A stretch of DNA of 5,612 nucleotides from Candidatus Bathyarchaeota archaeon (GTDB taxonomy: Archaea > Thermoproteota > Bathyarchaeia > Bathyarchaeales > SOJC01). The stretch covers positions 1-5,612 of the forward strand of contig JAGLZJ010000062.1 in NCBI GenBank assembly GCA_023131555.1, written 5' to 3'. The notes under the pieces were generated by a model. The model worked only from the letters and a program-made list of their open reading frames with translations, had not been told where the DNA came from and made no database searches. The position numbers and the translations under genes are program-made. This document shows, piece by piece, positions 5,104 through 5,612 of the stretch. How positions within the stretch are numbered: the first letter of the stretch is position 1; every line of letters begins with the position of its first letter.

Positions 5104-5612
5104 TTGACTCTGCCATCACGTGTGATCGATGCATTCAAGCAAATTGCGGGATCATCAAACGTCTTAACCGACACTGAAGACACCCTCGTTTATTCCTGCG
5201 ACAGAATCTACTGCCTACATCCAGCCCTCAACGTTAAGGCAGTTGTAAGAACAGAGTCTCAAGAGCAAATCAAGGAAATCCTAGAGACCTGCAGCAAAGA
5301 AGGTATCCCTGCTGCCAGATATGAAAAATATACGGATCTTGGATCAGTACAGCAACCTCTTGTGCTTGTGGATGACAAAAAACAACCTCTACTAGAACCA
5401 ACTGCTGAACCAACAGTAAACTCTGTGAATCTGAAGAAGTTTCAGGAGACTGCGATAGGCCGTCTGAAACATGCCCTCGGGCTGAAACTAAAGCTTGACA
5501 ATCGACCAACTTCGAAGTGTTCCGAATGCGACTTGTGCAGTAGCTATTGTACGGTAGCCCCTTCCTTCAATGGAATTGAGACGTGGTCTGCTAAAGGGAG
5601 GATCATGCTGAC
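5104..5612 (+). CDS. Fe-S oxidoreductase with GlcD-like N-terminus and GlcF-like cluster domain, 3'-truncated
   Basis: The frame runs to the window edge (169 full codons from TTG 5104). Residues 1-70 resemble the start of GlcD/lactate-dehydrogenase-type flavoproteins: LPSRVIDAFKQIAG, VLTDTEDTLVYSCD (20-33), VKAVVRTESQEQIKEILETC (44-63), then EGIPAA (66-71). There the FAD-binding loop normally reads PRGxGT; here it is RYEKYTDLGS, so the FAD domain breaks off. A linker (about 85-135) leads to a ferredoxin-like motif: Cys139, Cys142, Cys145, Cys149 (CSECDLCSSYC), then SAKGRIML (162-169), which matches the SPRGRI element of GlcF-type Fe-S subunits. The start is uncertain: TTG 5104 gives the family-like length, TTG 5095 and GTG 5122 are alternatives, and no clear ribosome site precedes any. 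As last visible gene of the operon, 32 bp after DUF35, it may carry electrons from the acyl-CoA dehydrogenase or ETF. CCG domains would be expected beyond the edge. Confidence 0.75.
   Translation, partial: MTLPSRVIDAFKQIAGSSNVLTDTEDTLVYSCDRIYCLHPALNVKAVVRTESQEQIKEILETCSKEGIPAARYEKYTDLGSVQQPLVLVDDKKQPLLEPTAEPTVNSVNLKKFQETAIGRLKHALGLKLKLDNRPTSKCSECDLCSSYCTVAPSFNGIETWSAKGRIML

Larger units (their letters stand above)
783..5612 (+). other. Probable acyl-CoA metabolism operon
   Basis: Five same-strand genes follow each other with gaps of 30, 18, 11 and 32 bp and no hairpin or T-tract between them. The left boundary is marked by the hairpin at 685-719 and the candidate TATA box; the right boundary is outside the window. 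The contents (dehydrogenase, F420-type redox enzyme, thiolase, its DUF35 partner, Fe-S carrier) fit one pathway. Enoyl-CoA hydratase, acyl-CoA ligase and ETF genes are not seen and must lie elsewhere or further right. Confidence 0.75.

Noticed and set aside
5115..5126. Imperfect palindrome ATCAC-GT-GTGAT near the start of the Fe-S gene
   Set aside because: The arms are only 5 bp and it lies inside the probable coding sequence; there is no TATA-like element to suggest an internal promoter.
5270..5509. Minus-strand frame of 79 residues near the right end
   Set aside because: The + strand frame through this stretch carries recognisable GlcD-like and Fe-S motifs, so the reverse frame is a shadow.
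1..5612. CRISPR arrays, tRNA/rRNA genes, insertion sequences or phage genes
   Set aside because: No regularly spaced repeats, cloverleaf-like sequence, transposase motifs or terminal repeats were seen; the window is ordinary metabolic gene content.

Overview
The window looks archaeal. The signs are ribosome binding sites of the archaeal GGTGA/AAGGAG type, an A/T-rich TATA-like element ahead of the main gene set, frequent AGA/AGG arginine and ATA isoleucine codons, a deazaflavin (F420)-type luciferase-fold oxidoreductase, and an SCP2-like thiolase followed directly by a DUF35 zinc-ribbon/OB-fold protein. That last pair is typical of archaea. A Bathyarchaeia-like or similar mesophilic uncultured archaeon is my guess; taxonomy cannot be proven from this window.

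Layout: all genes are on the + strand. Positions 1-426 hold the 3' end of a multi-pass membrane protein with no recognisable family. Positions 509-682 hold a 57-residue soluble orphan protein with its own ribosome binding site. A perfect 8-bp inverted repeat at 685-719 and a TATA-like element near 746-752 separate this left part from a tightly packed set of genes: acyl-CoA dehydrogenase (783-2324), LLM-class F420-type oxidoreductase (2355-3476), thiolase (3495-4649), DUF35 protein (4661-5071), and the start of an Fe-S oxidoreductase (5104 to beyond the end). Gaps within the set are about 11 to 32 bp, so it is very probably one operon.

The genes read as an acyl-CoA metabolism operon resembling beta-oxidation. 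The dehydrogenase would make the enoyl-CoA, the thiolase would cleave (or in reverse condense) a 3-ketoacyl-CoA with help from its DUF35 partner, and the Fe-S protein is a plausible electron carrier. No enoyl-CoA hydratase or NAD-dependent 3-hydroxyacyl-CoA dehydrogenase is visible. The LLM-class enzyme sits where the latter would be expected, and its sequence recalls mycobacterial F420-dependent phthiodiolone ketoreductases, so an F420-linked hydroxyacyl/ketoacyl redox step is an attractive but unproven idea.

Unusual points are the C-terminal extension of the acyl-CoA dehydrogenase, which reads like a winged helix; the isovaleryl/long-chain-type placement of its catalytic glutamate; the thiolase with the second classical cysteine missing; a CxC zinc knuckle in the DUF35 protein; and the Fe-S protein, which starts like a GlcD flavoprotein but loses the FAD-binding loop and switches to a GlcF-like cluster domain.
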